Shown here one piece after another: positions 1-5,361 of a stretch of DNA of 5,361 nt; position 1 is the stretch's first letter, and the number at the start of each line of letters is the position of its first letter. The DNA comes from JANMEX01 sp049696015. GTDB taxonomy: Bacteria > Pseudomonadota > Alphaproteobacteria > Rhizobiales > Rhizobiaceae. The DNA lies in NCBI GenBank assembly GCA_049696015.1, contig JBAVTG010000103.1, forward strand, positions 1-5,361, read 5' to 3'. Below the pieces are notes generated by a model. It saw only the letters and a list, made by a program, of their open reading frames with translations. It did no database searches and was not told the origin of the DNA. Made by a program: the position numbers and the translations under genes.

Positions 1-723
1 GGCGACATTCGCGAAAATGCGCTGGTGCCGGATAAGGTCGTGTTCCGGCACAACGCGTTTTGGACCAGCCATTTTTCCGGGCTTTACGTGTTTATCGACG
101 ACAAGATGACGACGGTGATTTCGACGCCGGATGCGCCGGGATTTCGCCGGTCGCGGCCATGGCAAGTCTCCTATCTGTCGATTGAGGACGCGGATGCCGT
201 GTTCAAGTTTCTGGCTTCGACCGGGCGGCTGGATTTGCCGCGCTCGTCGTGGCTGGAACCCTCCGGTTTTCTGGAACATCGCGGCGAAATGGTGATCCGT
301 GATCTGGTGCGCCGGGCTGATCCAAAGACCGACATCAACAAGGTGGATGAAATCTGGCTGCAGACCTGGATGCACCGCAACGCCGAGATGATCCGCCGTG
401 ATGGGCAATATCCGTTTCTCAATGCAGCCAAGCGGGCGGCGATAGAGAACGGGCGGATTGATCCGGGGCAAGTCGAGCCGGAGTTCCGCTTTCTGCTGCT
501 GCGCGCCAAGCCGGACCATCCGGATTGCTGGCTAGTCAACCGGTTGATTTCCGAATTTGTGCCGTCAGACTTTGTTGCGCGTTATGCCTTCAACAAGCAG
601 ATGTTTTACACGGACTATCAGTCCTGGCCCGAACCATACCGCGCGCATGTTGTAGAGACGCTGAAAACCACCTATCTCAAGGACAGGCAGGCGTGGCGCA
701 AGCGCCTGTATGATCTGTCCTGA
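1..723 (+). CDS. Uncharacterised protein, DUF6638-like, 5' end cut by window edge
   Basis: This is the 3' part of a gene for a soluble protein of unknown function. The frame is open from base 1 and ends at TGA 721-723, giving 240 codons. A GTG at 25 could serve as a start, but no Shine-Dalgarno sequence precedes it and the reading frame continues to the window edge, so I treat the gene as truncated. The protein is rich in Trp, Arg, Asp and Tyr, with no membrane helix, signal peptide or known catalytic motif that I can see. A charged helical middle part is followed by an aromatic C-terminal part (FNKQMFYTDYQSWPEPYRAH, ending RKRLYDLS). The DUF6638 label rests on my recollection that such a family sits beside DUF2333 genes in Rhizobiales and is not certain. 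The next gene starts 23 bp downstream, so the two are probably co-transcribed and may work together. The coding call is firm because the frame is long and continues the operon layout; the family name is weak. Confidence 0.8.
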   Translation, partial: GDIRENALVPDKVVFRHNAFWTSHFSGLYVFIDDKMTTVISTPDAPGFRRSRPWQVSYLSIEDADAVFKFLASTGRLDLPRSSWLEPSGFLEHRGEMVIRDLVRRADPKTDINKVDEIWLQTWMHRNAEMIRRDGQYPFLNAAKRAAIENGRIDPGQVEPEFRFLLLRAKPDHPDCWLVNRLISEFVPSDFVARYAFNKQMFYTDYQSWPEPYRAHVVETLKTTYLKDRQAWRKRLYDLS

Positions 724-746
724 TTATTCATCCGGAGTGAACCGAC

Positions 747-1871
747 ATGCTCGACCCGATCATCGAATTTTTCTCCCGGATGTTTTATCTGATCGGGCGC
801 GGTATCGGTCAGGTGGTGGCTTGGGCGCTTTGGCCGTTTGCCAGGCTTTACGCCTTTTACCGTTCAACCGGCTTCCTGTGGAAGGCGCTGATCGGGGTCA
901 CTGTTGCGGCGATCGTGGCGGGCTATGGCTGGTTTGCCTACAATGCCATGACTTACAGCGGCTACAACCCGGACTATGTTGATGCGTTCAAGCTGGAAAA
1001 CCGCAAGGTTTCAGCTGGCGAGGAAGTGCAGGCGGCAGGCGGCGGCACATCGACCAAGACCTGCGGCCGCTCGGCAGTTGTCGATGTGGCGTCGGCGCTG
1101 ACGGATTTCAACGTGAACCAAAACAGCTGGATCACATCGATGCTGATGTACAAGGCGGGCTTCTTCGGCCTTTCTTGGGACCGCACTCCGTTTCTCGACA
1201 ACAAGGCTTCGTTCCAGCGCGGCATCCATTCGGCGGTGCAACGCATGTCGAATGAATTGGTGGATTCGCTTGGCCGTGTGCGCGGCACATCGCAGATCGA
1301 CCCGGATTTGCAAAAGGCGCGCGGGCAGCTGCAGTATGATGTCAGTTCGTGGTACTTCGGCATTTCGCCATTCGGCTTCAAGCAGTCTTCGCCTTCGTCC
1401 TACCGGATCGGCATCGAAAGCCTGAACGCATTCAATGACAAGCTGGCGAAATGCGAGGCGACGTTTGATGCGCGCGCCGACAATCTGGCAACCATGGTGG
1501 ATGCCATCACCAGCCAGATCGGCTCGACAACGGCGACGATTGACGAGCGCTCGCGCAGCAACAATCTCGGCTGGTTCGATACGCAGGCTGACAATTATTT
1601 CTGGGAATCAATGGGCCAGCTTTACGCCTATTACGGCTTTGTCTCCGCCGCCCACGCCGACTTTGAAGATGTGATCAAGACCAAGGCGCTGGATGCGGTG
1701 TGGAACCGGATGGAAGAGCAATTGCGCTCGGCGCTGGATCTGGATCCGCTGATCATTTCCAACGGGCGCGAGGACGGCTGGGTGATGCCGACGCATCTGA
1801 CAACACTTGGTTTCAAGATTTTGCGGGTGCGTTCAAACCTGGTGGAAGTGCGCGAAATCCTGCGTCAGTAG
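747..1871 (+). CDS. DUF2333-like membrane-anchored protein of unknown function
   Basis: A 374-residue protein that resembles the DUF2333 family, whose function is not known. The ATG at 747 is preceded by GGAG at 734-737, a 9-nt spacing, which supports this start. Residues 44-66 (around LWKALIGVTVAAIVAGYGWF) form a clear membrane helix. A preceding stretch at about 10-34 is also hydrophobic and aromatic and may lie along or in the membrane. The rest, about 300 residues, is hydrophilic and mostly helical, and probably forms one domain outside the cytoplasm, although the topology is inferred. Two cysteines (106 and 236) lie in this domain and could form a disulfide if it is periplasmic. No enzyme motif is visible. 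The flanks, 23 bp upstream and 12 bp downstream, suggest one operon with the uncharacterised protein before it and the dehydrogenase after it. Family assignment is by recognition of overall pattern, without an alignment. Confidence 0.82.
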   Translation: MLDPIIEFFSRMFYLIGRGIGQVVAWALWPFARLYAFYRSTGFLWKALIGVTVAAIVAGYGWFAYNAMTYSGYNPDYVDAFKLENRKVSAGEEVQAAGGGTSTKTCGRSAVVDVASALTDFNVNQNSWITSMLMYKAGFFGLSWDRTPFLDNKASFQRGIHSAVQRMSNELVDSLGRVRGTSQIDPDLQKARGQLQYDVSSWYFGISPFGFKQSSPSSYRIGIESLNAFNDKLAKCEATFDARADNLATMVDAITSQIGSTTATIDERSRSNNLGWFDTQADNYFWESMGQLYAYYGFVSAAHADFEDVIKTKALDAVWNRMEEQLRSALDLDPLIISNGREDGWVMPTHLTTLGFKILRVRSNLVEVREILRQ

Positions 1872-1883
1872 CGGAGCAAGATC

Positions 1884-2912
1884 ATGCCTCGCGACAAGCC
1901 GCTTGTCCTTTCATGTCCGCTGCCGCGCACGCTTGATCTGATATTCACGCCGGACCGGCGGCAGGCGTTGCATCATGCTTATGAAGTGGTCGAGACCACT
2001 GACGAAACTCTGGCCGCATTGCCGGATACAGTTTTGGGCAGATGCCGCTACATCATCGGCCAGCCGCCGCTTTCGGCGGAAACCTTGGCGCGGCTGATAT
2101 CGCTGCGCTGCATCTTCAATGTCGAGAGCAATCTGATCAACAACATGCCGTATGACGCGGTGTTTTCGCGTGGCATTCACGTGGTGACCACGGGTGCGGT
2201 TTTCGCTGAACCGGTGGCTGAAATTGGTCTCGGGTTTGCGTTGACCTTGGCGCGCGACATCACCGAGGCTGACGTACTGTTCCGCGACGGGCGAGAGCTT
2301 TGGGGCGGCGACGGCAATGGCGCGGCGCGGCTCTTATCGGGCTCCGAGATTGGCATTGTCGGATTTGGCGATTTGGGCAAGGCGCTGCTGCGGGTGCTTT
2401 CGGGATTTCGTGCCCGCGTGCGGATTTTTGACCCGTGGCAGCCTGCTTCATTCATCCGCGATCATGGCGCCGAGCCGGCGTCTCTCAATGATGTTTTGAC
2501 CAAGTGCGACACGGTTTTTGTCGTCGCGGCGGTGACGAGCGAAAACCGGAAGTTCCTTGGCGCTGACGCCTTTGCCTCGATGCGCAAGGGGGCGTCATTC
2601 ATCCTGCTGTCCCGCGCAGATGTGGTGGATTTTGAGGCGCTGATGGATGCGGTCGAAAGTGAGCATATCCGCGCGGCCTCTGACGTCTATCCGATCGAGC
2701 CGCTGCCTGCGGATCACCGGGTGCGCAAGCTCAAAGGCTTCCTGCGTTCGGCGCACCGGGCAGGCGCGCTGGACGTTGCCTTCAAGCGGATGGGCGACAT
2801 GGTGCTGGAGGATATGGAGCTGATGGACAAAGGCCTGCCGCCATTACGCTGCAAGCGGGCTGAACGGGAGACGGTGGCGAGGATGAGGTCCAAGCCTGTT
2901 TCACGTAACTAG
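1884..2912 (+). CDS. D-isomer-specific 2-hydroxyacid dehydrogenase family protein
   Basis: A 342-residue cytoplasmic NAD-dependent oxidoreductase homologue of the D-2-hydroxyacid dehydrogenase superfamily, whose members interconvert 2-oxoacids and D-2-hydroxyacids. GGAG at 1873-1876 lies 7 nt before the ATG. The Rossmann motif GFGDLG is at 160-165. It follows strand EIGIV, and Asp183 ends the second strand (RIFDP), which favours NAD over NADP. By position the catalytic triad is Arg244 (LLSRADVVD), Glu272 (DVYPIEPLP) and His291 (RSAHRAGA). The surroundings differ from the usual forms: SRA replaces the common N-x-RG, and SAH replaces TPH. Residues 104-123 (GAVFAEPVAEIGLGFALTLA) match the conserved segment linking the substrate and cofactor domains. 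Length is normal for the family, with a basic C-terminal tail of about 25 residues. The substrate cannot be told from sequence; phosphoglycerate, glyoxylate/hydroxypyruvate or lactate-type acids are all possible. It is the last gene of the probable operon and overlaps the stop of the opposing gene. Confidence 0.92.
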   Translation: MPRDKPLVLSCPLPRTLDLIFTPDRRQALHHAYEVVETTDETLAALPDTVLGRCRYIIGQPPLSAETLARLISLRCIFNVESNLINNMPYDAVFSRGIHVVTTGAVFAEPVAEIGLGFALTLARDITEADVLFRDGRELWGGDGNGAARLLSGSEIGIVGFGDLGKALLRVLSGFRARVRIFDPWQPASFIRDHGAEPASLNDVLTKCDTVFVVAAVTSENRKFLGADAFASMRKGASFILLSRADVVDFEALMDAVESEHIRAASDVYPIEPLPADHRVRKLKGFLRSAHRAGALDVAFKRMGDMVLEDMELMDKGLPPLRCKRAERETVARMRSKPVSRN

Positions 2913-3154
2913 CCATTGCGCGACCGGTACATCCGCAGGCCGATAGAGCCAACAAGGATGGAAACCAGGAGACAGGCTCCGCAAACGGCGAAAAACCAGA
3001 AGCCTTCCCAAAGGCTATCACGCCCATAGCGCAGCATCATTTGAATAAACCAGATGTAGAGCAGTGCAACAAGGCTTCCGGCTGTGCCGGCAAGCATCAG
3101 CAGAAATCCGAAAACCCTTTTCCAGTCGACATCGATTTTGTCTTCTTGGGTCAT
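2909..3154 (-). CDS. Small protein with two membrane helices, function unknown
   Basis: An 81-residue protein read from ATG at 3154-3152 to TAG at 2911-2909. The open frame runs further upstream, but that part lies antisense to the regulator gene and has the Arg/Pro/Ser-rich composition of a shadow frame, so I start at the MTQEDK methionine. After a charged N-terminus (residues 1-12) come two hydrophobic helices, about 14-37 (FGFLLMLAGTAGSLVALLYI) and about 51-73 (GFWFFAVCGACLLVSILVGS). They are joined by a short polar loop (RYGRDSLWE), and the tail is basic (RMYRSRNG). Charge placement suggests both ends face the cytoplasm. The Shine-Dalgarno sequence is poor (GGATGG about 7 nt upstream at best). 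It follows the regulator gene on the same strand after 53 bp, so it may be transcribed with it. I do not recognise the family; the two clean helices and charge pattern are the case for its being real. Confidence 0.72.
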   Translation of the reverse strand: MTQEDKIDVDWKRVFGFLLMLAGTAGSLVALLYIWFIQMMLRYGRDSLWEGFWFFAVCGACLLVSILVGSIGLRMYRSRNG

Positions 3155-3207
3155 TGTCTTGCCATCCGAATTGCGACCCAACAGACTTGAGCTTTGCGGG
3201 CTACAGA

Positions 3208-3675
3208 TTAGATCGGCAAATTTGTCGTATCTTTGACTTCTTCCATCACAGTGTAGGTGCGTGTTTCGCGGATGCCGGGGACGGCGGTGAGGAGGTCTGA
3301 CAGGAACTGGCGATAGGCTGACATGTCGGCGACACGGGCTTTGACGAGATAATCGAAGCCGCCAGCAATCAGATGGCATTCGAGCACGTCGGGCGTGCGG
3401 CGGATGGCGGCGGCGAAGGCATCGAAGACATCGGGTGTCGTGCGCTCCAGTTTGACCTCGACAAAGAGGAGCAGGGCGCGGCCTAGCTTTTCCGGAGACA
3501 GGAGCGCAGTGTAGCCGATGATGAACCCGTCACGCGTAAGGCGTTTGACGCGTTCATTTGTGGCGGTGGCGGACAGATGGACGCGCTCGGACAGTTCGGT
3601 GTTGGTCAGGCGGCCATTGGCCTGCACTTCGCGCAGGATGCGCCGGTCAATCTGGTCGAGCGACTTGATATCCAC
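3208..3675 (-). CDS. putR: Lrp/AsnC family regulator, probable proline-responsive activator PutR
   Basis: A 155-residue transcription regulator of the Lrp/AsnC (feast/famine) family. The N-terminal winged helix-turn-helix spans about residues 6-55: LDQIDRRIL, then LTNTELSERVHLS and the recognition helix ATATNERVKRL, then DGFIIGY. The C-terminal ligand-binding RAM domain, about 65-145, shows the family pattern VLECHLIAGGFDYLVKARV and ends IRETRTYTVMEEVK. I start at GTG 3675-3673 because GGAG (3686-3683) lies 7 nt upstream; a TTG at 3696 gives seven more residues but has no ribosome site. The gene diverges from putA, the layout of PutR in Agrobacterium and Rhodobacter, where an Lrp-like protein activates putA in the presence of proline. 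That role is inferred here from position and family. It probably binds the 3702-3729 inverted repeat, which also lies just upstream of its own start, so autoregulation is possible. Confidence 0.93.
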   Translation of the reverse strand: MDIKSLDQIDRRILREVQANGRLTNTELSERVHLSATATNERVKRLTRDGFIIGYTALLSPEKLGRALLLFVEVKLERTTPDVFDAFAAAIRRTPDVLECHLIAGGFDYLVKARVADMSAYRQFLSDLLTAVPGIRETRTYTVMEEVKDTTNLPI

Positions 3676-3681
3676 CAAAAA

Positions 3682-3686
3682 TCTCC
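3682..3686 (-). promoter_or_regulatory. Ribosome binding site that fixes the putR start
   Basis: On the - strand GGAGA is read here, with GGAG ending 7 nt before the GTG at 3675. It lies inside the longer frame that would begin at TTG 3696, so that longer start is unlikely. A TTG at 3678 directly before the GTG would have only 4 nt spacing and is less likely. Confidence 0.7.
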
Positions 3687-3701
3687 GTTTTTCCAACTAA
3701 A

Positions 3702-3729
3702 TCACCATCAAACTATCAAAGTATGGTGA
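3702..3729. promoter_or_regulatory. Candidate PutR operator, 7-bp perfect inverted repeat
   Basis: TCACCAT (3702-3708) and ATGGTGA (3723-3729) are exact reverse complements separated by 14 bp, so the arm centres lie 21 bp, two helical turns, apart. This suits a dimer or multimer binding one face of the DNA, as Lrp-family proteins do. The site starts 27 bp from the putR start and ends 58 bp before the putA start, in DNA of only about 30% GC. The spacer holds the direct repeat ATCAAA-CT-ATCAAA (3707-3720), which overlaps the left arm by two bases. Binding by the neighbouring regulator is inferred. Confidence 0.6.
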
Positions 3730-3731
3730 AA

Positions 3732-3747
3732 AAATCCACGATGATTT
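3732..3747. promoter_or_regulatory. Possible second, weaker regulator half-site pair
   Basis: AAATC (3732-3736) and GATTT (3743-3747) form a 5-bp inverted repeat around a 6-bp spacer. Its centre is 24 bp from the centre of the larger repeat. Short AT-rich palindromes of this kind are typical of Lrp sites but also occur by chance in AT-rich DNA, so this is only a suggestion. Confidence 0.25.
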
Positions 3748-3771
3748 CGATATACAGAGAAAAATAAATCC

Positions 3772-3778
3772 GGAGGAG
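3772..3778 (+). promoter_or_regulatory. Strong ribosome binding site of putA
   Basis: GGAGGAG lies 8 nt before the ATG at 3787. It is the strongest Shine-Dalgarno match in the window and fixes the putA start. Confidence 0.85.
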
Positions 3779-3786
3779 TACACGTT

Positions 3787-5361
3787 ATGTCCGCTGCTGC
3801 GCCGTTTTATGCCGATCCGATGCCTTCAGATAAGACGCTGGTGGCGCAGTTGCTTGAGCAGGGCAAAAGTGATCCGGCGACAGAAGCGGCGATTGACAAG
3901 CGTGCGGCAGACTACATCAACGCGATCCGGGCGCAATCGGGCGGTATCGGCGGGGTCGAGGATTTTTTGCGAGAATATGGCCTGTCCACCCGCGAAGGGT
4001 TGGCGCTGATGGTGCTGGCTGAAGCGCTGCTGCGCGTGCCGGACGGTGCGACGCAGGACCGGCTTATCGAAGACAAGCTGCACCAAGGCGGCTGGGCGCA
4101 GCATGAGAGCAAGGGCGGCTCGTTGTTTGTCGCAGGCTCGGCCTGGGCGCTGGGCCTATCGGCAAAGGTGATCAAGCCGGGTGAAACGCCGGAGGGCGTG
4201 ATCGCCTCGCTTATGAAGCGGGTCGGCCTGCCGACCGTGCGCACGGCGACCAAGCAGGCGATGCGTTTTCTCGGCCATCATTTTGTCCTCGGCGAAACGA
4301 TCAAGGATGCGCTGAACCGGGCGCGTTCGAACGAGTCCAAGGGCTACCGCCATTCGTTCGACATGCTGGGCGAAGGCGCGCGGACGGCGGAAGACGCCAA
4401 GCATTATTTCAACTCCTACGCCAACGCGATTGTGGCCATCGGCAAGGCGGCGGGCAACAAGCCGCTGCCGGACCGAATGGGCATTTCGGTCAAACTGTCG
4501 GCGCTGCATCCGCGCTATCTTGCCACCCACAAGGATCGGGTCATGGCCGAGCTTGCGCCGCTGGTTCTCGATTTGGCGCGGAAGGCGAAAAGCTATGATC
4601 TCAACTTCACGATTGATGCGGAAGAGGCGGACCGGCTGGAGCTGTCGCTTGATGTGATCGATGCGGTGTTCGCCGATCCATCGCTCGACGGCTGGGATGG
4701 GTTCGGGCTCGCGATCCAGTCTTACCAGAAGCGTGCCGGCGCGGTGATCGCTCATGTAGAGGCGCTGTCGAAGCGGCTTGGGCGCAAGATGATGGTGCGG
4801 CTGGTCAAGGGCGCATACTGGGACACGGAAGTGAAGCGGGCGCAGGAGCGCGGGCTGGACGGCTATCCGGTGTTCACCCGCAAGGCGGCGACGGATGCAT
4901 CCTACATGGCCTGTGCGCGCCAGATGCTGAATGCGCGCCCGACTTTGTTTCCGCAATTTGCCACCCATAATGCGCTGACCGTGGCGACGATCATGGAAAT
5001 GGCTGGCGCGGACAAGACCGGATTCGAATTCCAGCGCCTGCATGGGATGGGCGAGACGCTGTACAAGTCGGTGACCGAGGGCGGCGACAAGATTGCCTGC
5101 CGCATTTACGCGCCGGTTGGCGGCTATCGCGATCTCCTGGCCTATCTGGTGCGCCGCCTGCTTGAAAATGGCGCCAACTCGTCGTTTGTGTCGGTGGTCG
5201 GCGATACCAACATACCGGTGCGCGATCTTCTCATCCGCCCGTCTGCCATCTTGAATGATGGCAAGGGGTACGCCAATCCGAACATTCCGTTGCCGCTTTC
5301 GATCTACCCGGACCGGAAGAAGTCACGCGGGCTTGATTTTGGGGACCGCAAGGAATTGGCC
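3787..5361 (+). CDS. putA: PutA proline dehydrogenase / P5C dehydrogenase, 3' end cut by window edge
   Basis: The first 525 codons of proline utilisation A, which oxidises proline to pyrroline-5-carboxylate with FAD and then to glutamate with NAD. The frame is open to the edge with no stop. Residues 1-57 form the N-terminal arm, about 58-170 the helical domain and about 175-480 the proline dehydrogenase barrel. By comparison with E. coli PutA from memory, Lys236 (SVKLSALHPRY) matches Lys329, Asp277 (FTIDAEEADRLEL) matches Asp370, Tyr441 matches Tyr540, Tyr453 matches Tyr552, Arg456-Arg457 match Arg555-Arg556 and Glu460 (RRLLENGAN) matches Glu559. Other hallmarks are RLVKGAYWDTEVKRAQ, GYPVFTRKA and FEFQRLHGMGETLY. 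No ribbon-helix-helix domain precedes the arm, so this PutA should not repress its own gene; control probably falls to the divergent Lrp-type regulator. The aldehyde dehydrogenase half is outside the window, and its presence is inferred from the N-terminal layout and the linker after residue 495. PutA associates peripherally with the membrane and passes electrons to quinone. Confidence 0.97.
   Translation, partial: MSAAAPFYADPMPSDKTLVAQLLEQGKSDPATEAAIDKRAADYINAIRAQSGGIGGVEDFLREYGLSTREGLALMVLAEALLRVPDGATQDRLIEDKLHQGGWAQHESKGGSLFVAGSAWALGLSAKVIKPGETPEGVIASLMKRVGLPTVRTATKQAMRFLGHHFVLGETIKDALNRARSNESKGYRHSFDMLGEGARTAEDAKHYFNSYANAIVAIGKAAGNKPLPDRMGISVKLSALHPRYLATHKDRVMAELAPLVLDLARKAKSYDLNFTIDAEEADRLELSLDVIDAVFADPSLDGWDGFGLAIQSYQKRAGAVIAHVEALSKRLGRKMMVRLVKGAYWDTEVKRAQERGLDGYPVFTRKAATDASYMACARQMLNARPTLFPQFATHNALTVATIMEMAGADKTGFEFQRLHGMGETLYKSVTEGGDKIACRIYAPVGGYRDLLAYLVRRLLENGANSSFVSVVGDTNIPVRDLLIRPSAILNDGKGYANPNIPLPLSIYPDRKKSRGLDFGDRKELA

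Larger units (their letters stand above)
3697..3771. promoter_or_regulatory. Divergent putR/putA promoter region
   Basis: An AT-rich stretch (about 30% GC, against markedly GC-rich genes on both sides) that must carry the putA promoter and probably the putR promoter. I could not pick out a convincing -35/-10 pair for either direction. TATACA at 3751-3756 is a possible putA -10 element but has no good -35 partner, which would fit an activator-dependent promoter. The candidate operators at 3702-3729 and 3732-3747 lie inside it. Confidence 0.6.

Noticed and set aside
25..27. GTG at 25 as the true start of the first gene
   Set aside because: No Shine-Dalgarno sequence precedes it and the frame stays open to base 1, so truncation by the window edge is more likely.
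974..1381. Open frame of 135 codons on the - strand within the DUF2333-like gene
   Set aside because: No ribosome site or recognisable protein features; it is a shadow of the + strand gene, which has a good start and family resemblance.
2890..2960. Bidirectional terminator expected between the convergent genes
   Set aside because: No stable hairpin with flanking A/T runs was found, and the reading frames themselves overlap here.
3155..3207. Possible terminator between the regulator and the small membrane-protein gene
   Set aside because: Only a 3-bp AGC/GCT stem could be formed and no T-run follows, so there is no support for an intrinsic terminator.
3155..3379. N-terminal extension of the small - strand frame up to 3379
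   Set aside because: It is antisense-phase reading through the regulator gene on the same strand in another frame. The Arg/Pro/Ser-rich sequence has no membrane or domain character, so the start at 3154 is preferred.
4156..5043. Long open frame on the - strand (295 codons) antisense to putA
   Set aside because: It lies wholly within the clearly conserved proline dehydrogenase coding region. Its product is rich in Arg, His and Gln with no domain, as expected of a GC-rich shadow frame.

Overview
The window looks like chromosomal DNA from an alphaproteobacterium, probably of the Hyphomicrobiales (Rhizobium/Brucella-like). The reasons are a GC-rich coding style with strong G/C third positions, a putA gene without an N-terminal DNA-binding domain, and a divergent Lrp/AsnC-type putR-like regulator. 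That putR-putA arrangement is known from Agrobacterium and other alphaproteobacteria. The species cannot be fixed from this sequence. No tRNA, rRNA, CRISPR array, insertion sequence or phage gene was seen, and every stretch longer than about 100 bases is coding.

Left half (1-2912, + strand): three closely spaced genes that look like one operon. The first is the 3' part of a gene for an uncharacterised soluble protein (DUF6638-like). It is followed after 23 bp by a DUF2333-like protein with an N-terminal membrane anchor, and after another 12 bp by a D-isomer-specific 2-hydroxyacid dehydrogenase homologue. None has a function I can state beyond the family level. The dehydrogenase keeps the NAD-binding fold and the catalytic Arg/Glu/His triad but has altered residues around them.

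Middle (2909-3154, - strand): a small 81-residue protein with two predicted membrane helices. It converges on the dehydrogenase gene, and the two reading frames overlap by the palindrome CTAG, so their stop codons are interlocked.

Right half (3208-5361): a proline-catabolism module. A putR-like Lrp/AsnC regulator on the - strand diverges from putA on the + strand. The AT-rich space between them holds a perfect 7-bp inverted repeat with a 14-bp spacer, the best candidate regulator-binding site in the window. putA is cut by the right window edge after 525 codons, which cover the N-terminal arm, the alpha-helical domain and the whole proline dehydrogenase barrel with its known active-site residues. 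The aldehyde dehydrogenase half lies beyond the edge. In the likely scheme, proline acts through the Lrp-type protein to switch on putA, and PutA then oxidises proline to glutamate.

I found no convincing wholly new system. The best leads are the uncharacterised three-gene operon and the operator between putR and putA.
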